A program made the translations under genes and the position numbers. From the NCBI RefSeq assembly GCF_000716605.1, contig NZ_JNXE01000017.1, forward strand, positions 124,001 to 188,000: 64,000 bases of DNA, written 5' to 3'. Every line of letters starts with the position of its first letter. The first letter of the stretch is position 1. The notes beneath the pieces are model-generated. The model ran no database searches and was not told where the DNA came from. It saw only the letters and a list, made by a program, of their open reading frames with translations. The DNA comes from Streptomyces sp. NRRL F-525. Lineage in GTDB: Bacteria > Actinomycetota > Actinomycetes > Streptomycetales > Streptomycetaceae. Positions 16,949 to 25,376 of this stretch are shown one piece after another.

Positions 16949-17781
16949 GTGTCCTCCGTAGCTGTCGGGACGCCTGTTCCTGGCACCGCTGTTCCCGGCA
17001 CCGCCCAGCTCCCCGTGTAGAGCGGCGGACGCTTCTCCACGAAGGCGGCGTACGCCTCCGGGACGTCTGCCGTGGCGAAGTTCATGGCCTGCGCCCGCGC
17101 CTCACCGGCAAGGGCCTCGCGCAGGGTGCGATCCGCGTTCTCATTGAGGAGCGCCTTGTTCTGCGCGAGCGCGACCGGCGCTCCGGCCACCAGCCGGGCG
17201 GCGAGATCGTCCACGAAAGCGTCGATCTTGTCGGCGTCCACGACCCACGTCACCAGGTTCAGTGCGCGGGCCTCCTCGGCGTCGATTGTCTCGGCCAGTA
17301 GCACGAGCCGCTTCGCCTGCTGCAACCCCACCAGCTTCGGCAGCAGCCACGAGCCGCCGCAGTCCATGGACAGGGCACGCCGCGCGAAGATCTGCGAGAA
17401 CGTGCTGTCCGGAGTCGCTACGACGAAGTCGCAACCCAGGGCGAGGTTCCAACCCGCCCCGACCGCCACGCCGTTGACCTTGGCGATGGTGGGGATCGGC
17501 AACTCGTGCAGCAGCAGCGTGACCTCGCTCAGGGTCCGCATCCGGTACAGGGGATGCTCGCTGCTGACGCCCTTGCGGATGTCGGCCCCGGAGCAGAACG
17601 CGTCCCCGGCACCGGTCAGGACCAGCGCACGCACCGTACGGTCGCCGCCCGCCGCGGAGAGTGTCGTTCTCAGGGCGTCCCACAGTTCGGCGTCGATCGC
17701 GTTCTTGCGGTGGGGTCGGTTCAGGGTGAGTGTCCGGACGCCCTCGGCGTCACTCGTCAGCAGCACCGGCTGCGCGGTCAT
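16945..17781 (-). CDS. Enoyl-CoA hydratase/isomerase family protein
   Basis: A 278-residue crotonase. The CoA-binding start (LNRPHRKNAID), the oxyanion segments GDAFCSGADI and GVAVGAGWNLALGCDF, and the C-terminal FVEKRPPLY motif are typical. In the usual second-Glu region it has SMDCGGSWLL, as in several isomerase or FadB-like variants. The last about 19 residues form an extra tail containing a VPGTA repeat encoded by a 15-base tandem duplication (16974-17003). It overlaps the upstream CoA transferase and the downstream thiolase by four bases each. Confidence 0.92.
   Translation of the reverse strand: MTAQPVLLTSDAEGVRTLTLNRPHRKNAIDAELWDALRTTLSAAGGDRTVRALVLTGAGDAFCSGADIRKGVSSEHPLYRMRTLSEVTLLLHELPIPTIAKVNGVAVGAGWNLALGCDFVVATPDSTFSQIFARRALSMDCGGSWLLPKLVGLQQAKRLVLLAETIDAEEARALNLVTWVVDADKIDAFVDDLAARLVAGAPVALAQNKALLNENADRTLREALAGEARAQAMNFATADVPEAYAAFVEKRPPLYTGSWAVPGTAVPGTGVPTATEDT
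16974..17003 (-). repeat. Two tandem 15-bp units at the 3' end of a crotonase gene
   Basis: CTGTTCCTGGCACCG (16974-16988) is followed directly by CTGTTCCCGGCACCG (14/15 identical). The repeat is in frame, doubles a VPGTA peptide and makes a C-terminal tail that family members normally lack. Confidence 0.8.
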
Positions 17782-19004
17782 CGTACGGCTCCCTGCGCCC
17801 GGAGAACGGCGATCTCCTCGTCCGCCAGGCCGAGTTCGGCCAGTACGGCGTCCGTGTGCTGGCCGAGAGCGGGAATCGCGCCCATCGGAGGGTCGTACCC
17901 GGCGATGACCGGGGGCGGCAGCAGCGCCGGGACCGGACCCGACGGCGTGTCGATCTCGCGCCAGCGATCACGGGCCTGCAGATGAGGGTGGGCTATGACG
18001 TCGCTGGGCGTGTTGTAGCGGGAGTTGCCGATCCCGGCCGCGTCCGCGCGGTCCTGCACCTCGGCGAGGTCGTGCCGGGCGCACCAGGCGGAGATCCCCG
18101 GCTCCAACTCGGCACGGTGTTCCACCCGTCCGGCGTTGCTCCGGAAGCGCGGGTCGTCCGCCAGGTCGGGCCGGTCGATCAACTCCCGTGCCAGGCGCTG
18201 CCATTCACGGTCGTTCGTGGTGCCGAGGACCACGGTGTGGCCGTCGGCGGTGCGGTGGGCGCCGTACGGTGCGACGGCGGGGGAGCTCATGCCGAGCGGT
18301 TGTTGCTCGATGCCGGAGTGCTGGGTGTAGGTGAGCGGATATCCCATCAGCTCCGTCATCGTGTCGAACAGGCTCACCGCGACGGACGAGGCCGCGGGCC
18401 CCACCCCGCGTTCCCTGCCGCAGAGCAGCGCGACGATCGACAGGGCGGCGTACAGGCCGCTGCACACGTCGGCCATCGGCGGCCCCGGTTTGGCCGGCGC
18501 TCCGGGGTGGCCCGTAACCGCGCAGGCGCCCGACTCGGCCTGTACGAGGAGGTCGTAGGCGCGCTTGTGGGAGAGGGGGCCGCCGGGGCCGTATCCGTCG
18601 ATCTCGACGGCGATGAGGTCGGGGTGACGGGTCGTCAAGTCGGCCGGAGAGATGCCGAGTTTGGCCGTGGTGCCTGGTGTGAGGTTGGAGACGAGGACGT
18701 CGGCGCGTTCCAGCAGGCGGTGCAGGACGCCCATGCCGCCGGGTGTCTTCAGGTCCAGGGCGACCGACTCCTTGCCGCGGTTGACCCAGACGAAGTGCGC
18801 TCCCAGGCCCTTGACCACGTCGTCGTAGTGGCGGGCGAAGTCGCCGCCCTTGGGGTTCTCCACCTTGATCACACGGGCGCCGAAGTCACCGAGTGTGCGG
18901 GTGCACATGGGAGCCGAGATCGCCTGCTCCAACGCGACCACGGTGATTCCGGCCAGCGGCCCTGTCGTCGTCGTTCCAGAACGCGGCATGTCAGAACTCG
19001 TCAT
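17778..19004 (-). CDS. CaiB/BaiF family III CoA transferase
   Basis: A 408-residue protein of full family length. It begins with GITVVALEQAISAPMCTRTL, followed by ARVIKVENPKGGD, ESVALDLKTPGG and DVLVSNLTPG. The catalytic Asp is expected in PPMADVCSGLYAA near residue 180. It would move CoA between an acid and an acyl-CoA, giving ATP-independent activation. Tight packing with the ligase upstream (two-base gap) and the crotonase downstream (ATGA overlap) shows cotranslation. ATG at 19004 has only a weak ribosome binding site; an in-frame ATG five codons later is an alternative. Confidence 0.93.
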   Translation of the reverse strand: MTSSDMPRSGTTTTGPLAGITVVALEQAISAPMCTRTLGDFGARVIKVENPKGGDFARHYDDVVKGLGAHFVWVNRGKESVALDLKTPGGMGVLHRLLERADVLVSNLTPGTTAKLGISPADLTTRHPDLIAVEIDGYGPGGPLSHKRAYDLLVQAESGACAVTGHPGAPAKPGPPMADVCSGLYAALSIVALLCGRERGVGPAASSVAVSLFDTMTELMGYPLTYTQHSGIEQQPLGMSSPAVAPYGAHRTADGHTVVLGTTNDREWQRLARELIDRPDLADDPRFRSNAGRVEHRAELEPGISAWCARHDLAEVQDRADAAGIGNSRYNTPSDVIAHPHLQARDRWREIDTPSGPVPALLPPPVIAGYDPPMGAIPALGQHTDAVLAELGLADEEIAVLRAQGAVR

Positions 19005-19005
19005 C

Positions 19006-20604
19006 TCAGATCGTCGCGTCTCGGCTCGCGGCCGTGAACTGTGCCCGGAGTTCGTCCTTCAGCACCTTCTGGCTCGCGTTGCGCGGGAGTTGGTCGACGA
19101 AGCGGACATGCCGGGGGACCTTGAAGTTGGCCATGTGCTCGCGGGCCCAGGCGATGACCTCGGGCTCGGTCGGCGCCCGCCCCGAGGGCGCGACGACGAA
19201 GGCGCAGCCGACCTCGCCGAGCCGTTCGTCGGGAACCCCGATCACGGCGACCTGCTGGACGTTCTCGCAGCCGAGAAGCAGCTTCTCTATCTCCGCCGGA
19301 TAGGCGTTGAAGCCGCCGACGATGTACAGCTCCTTCTTGCGGTCGACGATGGCCAGATTGCCGTCGTCGTCGAGCCGCCCGATGTCCCCGGTGTGCAGCC
19401 AGCCCTCGGCGTCGATCGTCGCGGCGGTGGCGTCAGGGTCGTCCCAGTAGCCCCGGGTGACGTTGAAGCCGCGGACGAGGATCTCGCCGTCGAGACCGAT
19501 CGGGACGTCGAGACCGTCGGCGGCGACGATCCGCACCTGGACACCGGGAATGGCGCTTCCCGTGGTGTGGGCGACCGTCTCCTCGGAATCCCCTACGCGG
19601 GTCGTGGTCACCAGTGCCGTCGACTCGGTCAGGCCGTAGGCGCTCATCACGATGTCGAACGACAACTCCGTTTTCATGGCGCGGATCAGCGATTCCGGGA
19701 TCGTCGTGCCGCCCGTCATGGAGACCCGCAGCGACGACAGGTCGTGCGCGGCACGGTCCGGGTGGTTGACCAGGTCGTGGAAGATCGTCGGCGGCCCGAG
19801 GAGAATGCTCACGCCCTCCCGTGCGATGAGGTCCAGCGCGCGCCCGGCGTCGAAGACGGGCATGGGGATGACGGTCACGCCGTGCATGAGCGAGGCCAGC
19901 CAGCCCGCCTTGTAGCCGAAGCAGTGGAAGAACGGCGGGATCACCAGGAAGGTGTCGGAGGCCTCGAAGGTGTACTCCTTCGCCATCCATCCGTAAGCGC
20001 GCAGAGACTGGCCGTGAGTGAGCATCACGCCCTTGGGGTGGCCGGTCGTGCCGGACGTGAACATCACGTCGGACACGTCGTCCGGCGTCAACCGGTCGAT
20101 CGACTTGTGGGCCGCAGCCGTGGAAACGCGTTCTCCCGCGCCGAGAAAGTCGTTCCAGGCGAGTTCCGCCGCGCCCTGCGGACCGAGCACGGACACCGTC
20201 TTCCGCAGAGCCGGCAGTTCCGGATCGGCCTTCCGCAGTTCGCCGATGTAGTCGTTGCCCAGGAAGGGCGAGGCGAACACGGCCGCCGCCTCCGACTTCC
20301 GCAGGATGTACGAGATCTCCTGCGCCTTGAACCGTGTGTTGAGCGGAACCAGGATCGCTCCGGCGCCGTGGATGCCCAGCGCGGCGAAGATCCACTCCGC
20401 CGAGTTGGGGGCGCACAGCCCGACCCGGTCACCCGGCTTGACGCCGAGCGCCATGACGGCGCGGATCGAGCCGACCATCTGCTCCTCCAGCTCCCGGAAC
20501 GTCCACCGGCGGTCACCGTCGATGAGCGCCGTGGCGTCGCCGAAGCGCCGGGCGGCCAGTCTGATGACGTTCGGGATGCTCAGGAATTCGTCGTCGTAGC
20601 GCAT
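19006..20604 (-). CDS. Acyl-CoA synthetase / AMP-dependent ligase (FadD3-like)
   Basis: A 532-residue adenylate-forming ligase. The P-loop motif TSGTTGHPKGV lies near residues 180-190, the AYGLTES motif follows, and GWLHTGDIGRLDDDG and DRKKELYIVGGFNAYPAE mark the hinge. The C-terminal catalytic Lys is in ASQKVLKDEL. It activates a carboxylic acid to its CoA thioester through an acyl-AMP. The closest general resemblance is to FadD3-type ligases that act on degraded steroid rings, but substrate cannot be deduced. It lies between a paired acyl-CoA dehydrogenase set and the CoA transferase. Confidence 0.94.
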   Translation of the reverse strand: MRYDDEFLSIPNVIRLAARRFGDATALIDGDRRWTFRELEEQMVGSIRAVMALGVKPGDRVGLCAPNSAEWIFAALGIHGAGAILVPLNTRFKAQEISYILRKSEAAAVFASPFLGNDYIGELRKADPELPALRKTVSVLGPQGAAELAWNDFLGAGERVSTAAAHKSIDRLTPDDVSDVMFTSGTTGHPKGVMLTHGQSLRAYGWMAKEYTFEASDTFLVIPPFFHCFGYKAGWLASLMHGVTVIPMPVFDAGRALDLIAREGVSILLGPPTIFHDLVNHPDRAAHDLSSLRVSMTGGTTIPESLIRAMKTELSFDIVMSAYGLTESTALVTTTRVGDSEETVAHTTGSAIPGVQVRIVAADGLDVPIGLDGEILVRGFNVTRGYWDDPDATAATIDAEGWLHTGDIGRLDDDGNLAIVDRKKELYIVGGFNAYPAEIEKLLLGCENVQQVAVIGVPDERLGEVGCAFVVAPSGRAPTEPEVIAWAREHMANFKVPRHVRFVDQLPRNASQKVLKDELRAQFTAASRDATI

Positions 20605-20619
20605 CAGTTGGCTCCAGGG

Positions 20620-21759
20620 CTAACCGTTCAAGGGCAGATGCAGGATCCGCTTGGCGATGATGTTCCGCTGGATCTGGGAGGTGCCGCCGTAGACGGAGGC
20701 CGCTCGGGAGTACAGGTAGTCGCTGAACAACTCGCCCCCCACTCCGGACAGTTCGGCCGGGAACACCTCAAGCGCCGTGTCGTAGAGCCGCTGTTCGGTC
20801 CTCGTCATCAGCAGTTTGTCCACGGACGACTCCGGTCCCGCGACCTGCCCGGCGAGACGTTCGGCGGTACGGCGGCGGGCGTGCGCCACCAGCACCTCGT
20901 AGTCCACGACACACCGGCCGATCCGCGACAACAGCCCCTCGGGCAGGCTCCCTTGATGCTCCGCGGCGTGGCGCCGCAGCCGTTCGACGAGCAGCCCGTA
21001 CTTCGAGATGTGCCCGGTGTCGAGGGCGTTGCGCTCGTACGACACCGTCGTCATCGCCAGCGCCCAGCCGACGCCCTCGGCGCCGATGCGTTCGGACTCC
21101 TCGATGCGGACGTCGTCCAGGAACAGTTCGCAGAACTCGTCGTCGCCGTTGGCCGCGCGCAGCGGCCGTACGGTCACGCCGGGTCGGTCCAGGGGCAGGA
21201 CGAACGCCGAGATCGACTTGTGGGCCGGTGCCGCGCGGTCCGTGCGGGCCAGCAGCAGGCACAGCCCGGAGTACTGGGCGTAGCTCGTCCAGAGCTTCTG
21301 TCCGCGCACGATGTAGAAGCCGTCGTGTCGCGCGGCGAAGGTGCTCATGCCCGCCAGGTCCGAACCGGCACCCGGCTCGCTGAAGCCCTGGCACCACACC
21401 TCGTCACCCGCCAACATCCGTGGCAGGAACCGGAGTCGCTGCTCCTCCGAGCCGAACTCCAGCAGCGCGTGGGCGAGATAGCCGATCCGGGGGACGCCCG
21501 GGGCCCGGCAGGCGCCCAGTTCGTCGCTGATCGCCACCTGGTGCAGCGCGGTCAGGCCCCGGCCGCCGTAGCGCTCCGGGACGTCGAGGCCGACCCAGCC
21601 GCCGGAGTGCAGCAACCGGTGCCAGCGGCGCAGGAAGACCGGTACCGGCTCGCCCGACTGCCGTTCGGGGAGCGGGTGTTCGGCCAGCCAGGCGCGGAAC
21701 TCCCGCCGCAGTCGGTCCAGATCGGCCGGGTCGCCGAAGTCCAGAGGGGTGTCGGTCAT
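20620..21759 (-). CDS. Acyl-CoA dehydrogenase (full-length subunit of a second pair)
   Basis: A 379-residue flavoprotein closely resembling in layout the protein at 2516-3631. It has RYGGRGLTALH near residue 70, GFSEPGAGSDLAG near 125, KLWTSYAQ, and the C-terminal VYGGTSQIQRNIIAKRIL. As in the first pair, the Glu of YEGT is Gly. ATG at 21759 overlaps the stop of the small dehydrogenase (ATGA), which supports this start over a much longer open frame. It likely forms an alpha2beta2 enzyme with the next gene's product. Confidence 0.92.
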   Translation of the reverse strand: MTDTPLDFGDPADLDRLRREFRAWLAEHPLPERQSGEPVPVFLRRWHRLLHSGGWVGLDVPERYGGRGLTALHQVAISDELGACRAPGVPRIGYLAHALLEFGSEEQRLRFLPRMLAGDEVWCQGFSEPGAGSDLAGMSTFAARHDGFYIVRGQKLWTSYAQYSGLCLLLARTDRAAPAHKSISAFVLPLDRPGVTVRPLRAANGDDEFCELFLDDVRIEESERIGAEGVGWALAMTTVSYERNALDTGHISKYGLLVERLRRHAAEHQGSLPEGLLSRIGRCVVDYEVLVAHARRRTAERLAGQVAGPESSVDKLLMTRTEQRLYDTALEVFPAELSGVGGELFSDYLYSRAASVYGGTSQIQRNIIAKRILHLPLNG

Positions 21760-22727
21760 CGCGTCACCTCCGGTACGGCCAGCGCGGCGAGCAGTTCGTC
21801 CGTCGTGGCGAGCAGCGTCGCGCCCAGCCGCACCTTGCGCAGATACAGGTGCGCGATGTGCTCCCACGTCTGGGCGATACCGCCGAACACCTGCATCCCC
21901 GCGTAAACCGCCTCCAGCGCCGAGGAGTTGACCTCCGCCTTCGCAACACGTGCCGCCGTCAGGGCGCGCTCCGGAGGCTCGTTGTCGAGACACCAGGCCG
22001 CGTAGCGCGTGACGCTGGTGCACGCCTCCACCAGGACGGTCGCGTCCGCGAGGAGGTGCTGTACGGCCTGGAAGGAGCCGATCGCCTGCCCGTACTGGCG
22101 GCGGACGCGGGCGTATTCGACCGCCTGCTCCACGAACGAGCCCGCCGCGCCGACGAGTTCGGCGGTCACGACGACTAGTGCGTAGGCCTGCCAGCGGAGT
22201 TGGTCGGGTGGGGCGAGACGGCCGACGGACTCCACGGGGGCGTCGGGCGGCACAGCACGCACTGAGCGCACGAGGTCCGCGCTCGGTGCCGGCGGGCCCA
22301 ACTCGGCCCGGGTGACCGTCCCTTCGGCGGTGACGCAGAGCGCGCTGTCGGCTCCCTCGCTGTCCCAGGCGGCGAGATCTGTCGGTGTCCGCCCCGGGAA
22401 GCGGAGTTCGCGGGTGAGCGCGATGGTGGGAGTCCCGGGTGAGGTGTCGGCGCCGAGCAGGCGGAGCAACTCCGGGGCCAGTAGGACCGTGCCGAGCAGC
22501 GACGTCGTGAGGGGGCGGCGGCCGTGTTCCTCCGCGAGCAGCGCGCACTCCTGGGCGGTCGCCGCCGGGGGAGAGGTGCGCCGTAGATCCGCCAAACCCA
22601 TGTCGTCCAGGGCCTGTTGGGCGGCTGTTCGGGTGGACGGTTTCACCTCGTCCGCCGAGGTCACGCCGGACCGGGTCGCGAGTGAGCGCACCATGTCGCG
22701 GACCAGGACGAACTCCTCGCGGTCCAC
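21756..22727 (-). CDS. Acyl-CoA dehydrogenase-like small subunit
   Basis: A 323-residue, partly degenerate acyl-CoA dehydrogenase. The N-terminal helical region and middle domain are shortened. The C-terminal helices keep RRQYGQAIGSFQAVQHLLAD and a QVFGGIAQTWEH segment. The usual GFSEPGSGSD flavin block is absent. The GTG start has GAGGAG eight bases upstream and follows the crotonase stop. Together with the 20620-21759 product it repeats the short-plus-long dehydrogenase arrangement seen at 1728-3631. Confidence 0.87.
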   Translation of the reverse strand: MDREEFVLVRDMVRSLATRSGVTSADEVKPSTRTAAQQALDDMGLADLRRTSPPAATAQECALLAEEHGRRPLTTSLLGTVLLAPELLRLLGADTSPGTPTIALTRELRFPGRTPTDLAAWDSEGADSALCVTAEGTVTRAELGPPAPSADLVRSVRAVPPDAPVESVGRLAPPDQLRWQAYALVVVTAELVGAAGSFVEQAVEYARVRRQYGQAIGSFQAVQHLLADATVLVEACTSVTRYAAWCLDNEPPERALTAARVAKAEVNSSALEAVYAGMQVFGGIAQTWEHIAHLYLRKVRLGATLLATTDELLAALAVPEVTR

Positions 22728-22729
22728 GC

Positions 22730-23530
22730 TCAGTTCTCCTCAGGGGGGTTGGCGCGCCGTTCGGCGCGGGCCGCGAGTTCGGTGATGATGCGGATGTGGT
22801 CCGGGCTGGTCATCGTGGCCCGCTCGGCCATCAGCGCGGCCTCCATGCCGCCGCGTGACACCTGCTCGACGACCGCCGCGAGGGCCAGCTTGGTGGCGCG
22901 GAGGGCCTCGGCGGGCTGTGCCGCGAGGCGGTGGGCCAGGGTGAGCGCCTCGCCCATCAGGTCGTCGGGCGGGACTGTGCGGTTGGCCAGGCCGAGTTCG
23001 ACCGCCTTGGGGGCGGGGATACGGTCCCCGGTGAAGAGGTACTCCTTCACGCGCAGCAGGCTGGTGAGCATCGGCCACAGGGTGACCCCGCCGTCGCCGG
23101 CCACCAGGCCCACCGAGATGTGCGGGTCCGCGAAGTAGGCGTCCTCGGCTATCAGCACCAGGTCGCAGGCCAGGGCGAGGCTGCAACCCAGGCCCACCGC
23201 GGGGCCGTTGACGGCGGCGATCACCGGCAGCGGGAAGCGGATCATCTCGGTCTGGATGGTGCGGTCGAGGCGGATCGACCGCTCCCGCAGCTCCGGGTCG
23301 GTGTGGTGCCGTAGGAGATGGTCGAAGTCGCCGCCCGCGCTGAACGCGCGGCCCGCGCCCGTGAGGACGACTGCCCTGGCCTTGGTGTCGTCCGCCAACT
23401 CGCGCCACACCTCCGACAGGCGGCGGTGCAGTTCCTCGGACACGCCGTTCAGCCGGTCGGGGCGGTTCAGGGTGACGATGCGGACGTCTCCGTCGGCGGC
23501 CACGGTCAGCACGGGAGGCACCTTGCTCAT
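22730..23530 (-). CDS. Enoyl-CoA hydratase/isomerase family protein
   Basis: A 266-residue crotonase and first gene of the ten-gene leftward operon. Landmarks are LNRPDRLNGV, GRAFSAGGDFDHLL, GPAVGLGCSLALACDL and ISVGLVAGDGG; the GDGG segment places Asp in the catalytic-Glu region, as in some acyl-CoA isomerases. There is no Shine-Dalgarno sequence before the ATG. A TTGACA/TAATAC promoter ends nine bases before it, so the message is probably leaderless or nearly so. The promoter carries the GGTCAGACC element, and a GAGAAT palindrome lies upstream of its -35. Confidence 0.92.
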   Translation of the reverse strand: MSKVPPVLTVAADGDVRIVTLNRPDRLNGVSEELHRRLSEVWRELADDTKARAVVLTGAGRAFSAGGDFDHLLRHHTDPELRERSIRLDRTIQTEMIRFPLPVIAAVNGPAVGLGCSLALACDLVLIAEDAYFADPHISVGLVAGDGGVTLWPMLTSLLRVKEYLFTGDRIPAPKAVELGLANRTVPPDDLMGEALTLAHRLAAQPAEALRATKLALAAVVEQVSRGGMEAALMAERATMTSPDHIRIITELAARAERRANPPEEN

Positions 23531-23539
23531 ACCGGGATG

Positions 23540-23567
23540 GTATTAAAGGTCAGACCGATACTGTCAA
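23540..23567 (-). promoter_or_regulatory. Promoter of the ten-gene catabolic operon, with embedded operator
   Basis: On the minus strand TTGACA (23567-23562) and TAATAC (23545-23540) are 16 bases apart. The spacer contains GGTCTGACC (23556-23548), a 4-1-4 palindrome of the type bound by GntR/FadR-family regulators. A 24-base stretch (23541-23564) matches 26581-26604 at 22 positions. The start codon is nine bases past the -10. Confidence 0.65.
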
Positions 23568-23584
23568 TGGTGTTGCACGAAGAA

Positions 23585-23599
23585 GAGAATCACATTCTC
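23585..23599. promoter_or_regulatory. Palindromic operator-like site GAGAATCACATTCTC
   Basis: Third copy of the palindrome, perfect in both six-base arms. It lies in the 82-base gap between the GntR gene and the crotonase, about 18 bases upstream of the -35 box, a position that would suit an activator or a second repressor. Confidence 0.6.
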
Positions 23600-23612
23600 G
23601 CGCTCGATGGGA

Positions 23613-24467
23613 TCAGTTCTCGGGATCGGTGAGCTCCACGCCGTCCCGGTGGTCCACCTCGGCGGCGGCCCGCGCGAAGCCGCACACATGGCGCGTCATC
23701 CGGCGCGTCGCCGCCTCGCTGTCGCGGTCCCGGATCGCCTCGGTGATCCGGGCGTGCGCTCGGGCGGTGAGCTTGCGGATGTCCGCGTCCATGAACTGCT
23801 CGATGTTGGTGGCCGCGTGGATCGACTGCGAGAGAGCGCTCATGAACCCGATGAGAAGCTCGTTCTCGCCGGCCCGCGCCACGGCGTTGTGCCAGCGGAT
23901 GTTGGCGCGCAGGAAACGCTGGATGTCCTCGCCCGCCGAGACGAGGTCCGTGTGGGCGTCGTCCAACTCCGCGAGATCGGCGTCCGTGCGGCGCCTGGCC
24001 GCCAGTGCCGCGCACGCGGGCTCGATCGCCTCCCGGGTCTCGTGCAGGTCCTCCAGCCGGATGCGCTGCCCCCGGATCACCAACCGCACGGTGTTCGCGA
24101 GGGATTCGCGCCCCGGCCGGTGCACGAAGGCGCCGCCCCCGCGCCCCGGCCTGATCTCCAGCAGCCGTTCGACCTCCAGGATGCGCAGCGCCTCGCGCAC
24201 CGTCGCCCGGCTCAGTCCCGTCTGCTCGACCAGTTGCCGTTCCGGCGGCAGCGCGGTGCCCTCCGTGAACTCCCCGGAGAGAATGCGCTCCCGCACCTCC
24301 GCCGCCAGCACGTCCGACGCCTTCGGGACCGTGAGCGTGTCGAAGCGCGGCCGGGGCTCACCGGCCGTAGCGCGCCCTCGGAGGGTGCGGGAAGGGTGCT
24401 CGGCGCTCTGCACAGGTTCAGGCCTCTCGTCGCAGGCCGCGCTCTTCGGCCTCTTTGGCTGAACCAT
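23613..24467 (-). CDS. GntR family transcriptional regulator (FadR/FCD subfamily)
   Basis: A 284-residue regulator. After a Pro/Arg-rich N-terminal stretch, the winged helix-turn-helix spans about residues 48-115 (LPPERQLVEQTGLSRATVREALRIL). The FCD effector domain spans about 125-265, with HETREAIEPACA, an IRWHNAVARAGENELL region supplying metal/ligand histidines, and an RMTRHVCGF ending. FCD proteins bind fatty acyl-CoA or organic acids and usually repress. It sits between the two halves of the catabolic run, and the GGTCAGACC elements at both flanking promoters are its likely targets. The start is uncertain because no ribosome binding site is clear. Confidence 0.9.
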   Translation of the reverse strand: MVQPKRPKSAACDERPEPVQSAEHPSRTLRGRATAGEPRPRFDTLTVPKASDVLAAEVRERILSGEFTEGTALPPERQLVEQTGLSRATVREALRILEVERLLEIRPGRGGGAFVHRPGRESLANTVRLVIRGQRIRLEDLHETREAIEPACAALAARRRTDADLAELDDAHTDLVSAGEDIQRFLRANIRWHNAVARAGENELLIGFMSALSQSIHAATNIEQFMDADIRKLTARAHARITEAIRDRDSEAATRRMTRHVCGFARAAAEVDHRDGVELTDPEN

Positions 24468-24492
24468 TCAACACAGCACGCGCGCCGCCTGT

Positions 24493-24618
24493 CACATCAC
24501 CGTGCCGCGCAGGCGGTACGGCGCCCGGCTCATCACCGCGCCGCACAGCCCGCACAGCCCGCACGGCCGTCGGCACATCACCACGCCGTACTCCCCGCGC
24601 CCCGCTCCTCACATCACC
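24493..24618 (-). repeat. Degenerate repeats copied from the 3' end of the SDR gene
   Basis: CACATCACC or CTCATCACC followed by a CCG-type triplet recurs at 24493, 24529, 24574 and 24610, with steps of 36, 45 and 36 bases. The last copy contains the SDR stop and final codons. A shorter direct repeat CGCACAGCC lies between. The 141-base spacer therefore looks like decayed tandem copies of the gene end. Confidence 0.55.
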
Positions 24619-25376
24619 ATGCCGCCGTCCACCGGCAGGACCTGCCCGGTGATGAAGGAGGCCGCGTCCGAGGCGAGGAACACGAAGCTGCCCGCGATCT
24701 CCGCCGGCTCGGCCCACCGGCCCAGCGGAATACGGGCGAGCATCTGGGCCGAGAACTTCTCGTTGGTGCGGATGGTCTCCGTCATGGGCGTGGCGGCCAG
24801 CGGAGCCAGGGCGTTCACGAGGACGCGCCGGCGCGCCAGTTCGCGGGCCAGGGACTTCGTCAGGCCGATGATCCCGGCTTTCGCGGCCGAGTAGTTGACC
24901 TGCCCGAGCGTGCCGACCAGACCCGCCGACGACGTGACGTTGATGATCCGCCCCGTGCCGTCGTCCGGCAGGAACGGCAGCGCGGCCTGCGCGCAGTGGA
25001 ACGTGCCCATCACATGGATGTCGAGGACGCGCCGGAACGCCTCCTCCTCCAGCTTGTCGAACATGGCCGGGGCGATGACCCCGGCGTTGTTGACGAGGAT
25101 GTGCAGCGTCCCGTCGGCGAGCGCCGCCGCGCGTGCCACCGCCGCGTCGGCCGCGGGCCGGTCCCGTACGTCGAGTGCGGCGCTGCCCGCCGTCAGGCCC
25201 GCGGCGTTGATCTTCCCCGCGACGGCCGCCGCGGCCGACTCGTCGACGTCGGTCACCAGCACCGCGGCTCCCGCGCGCGCCAGCGCCTCGGCGACCGCGG
25301 AACCGATGCCGCCCCCGGCGCCGGTGACCAGCGCCGACCGGCCCGTGAGGTCGAACAGCCCTGTGCTGTCGGTCAT
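24609..25376 (-). CDS. SDR family NAD(P)-dependent oxidoreductase
   Basis: A 255-residue classical SDR with all marks intact: TGAGGGIG near residues 18-25, NNAGV near 95, VTSSAG near 147 and YSAAK near 161-165, ending in ITGQVLPVDGG. It resembles 3-hydroxyacyl-CoA or 3-oxoacyl reductases. It follows the acyl-CoA dehydrogenase at 25377 with no gap, so both are translated from one message. The dehydrogenase/SDR pair would supply an oxidation and a hydroxy/oxo step of the pathway. Confidence 0.92.
   Translation of the reverse strand: MTDSTGLFDLTGRSALVTGAGGGIGSAVAEALARAGAAVLVTDVDESAAAAVAGKINAAGLTAGSAALDVRDRPAADAAVARAAALADGTLHILVNNAGVIAPAMFDKLEEEAFRRVLDIHVMGTFHCAQAALPFLPDDGTGRIINVTSSAGLVGTLGQVNYSAAKAGIIGLTKSLARELARRRVLVNALAPLAATPMTETIRTNEKFSAQMLARIPLGRWAEPAEIAGSFVFLASDAASFITGQVLPVDGGMVM

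Noticed and set aside
18850..21906. 1018-codon plus-strand open frame opposite the CoA transferase, ligase and dehydrogenase
   Set aside because: It spans three well-defined genes on the other strand and has the Arg/Gly/Val-rich composition of an antisense frame.
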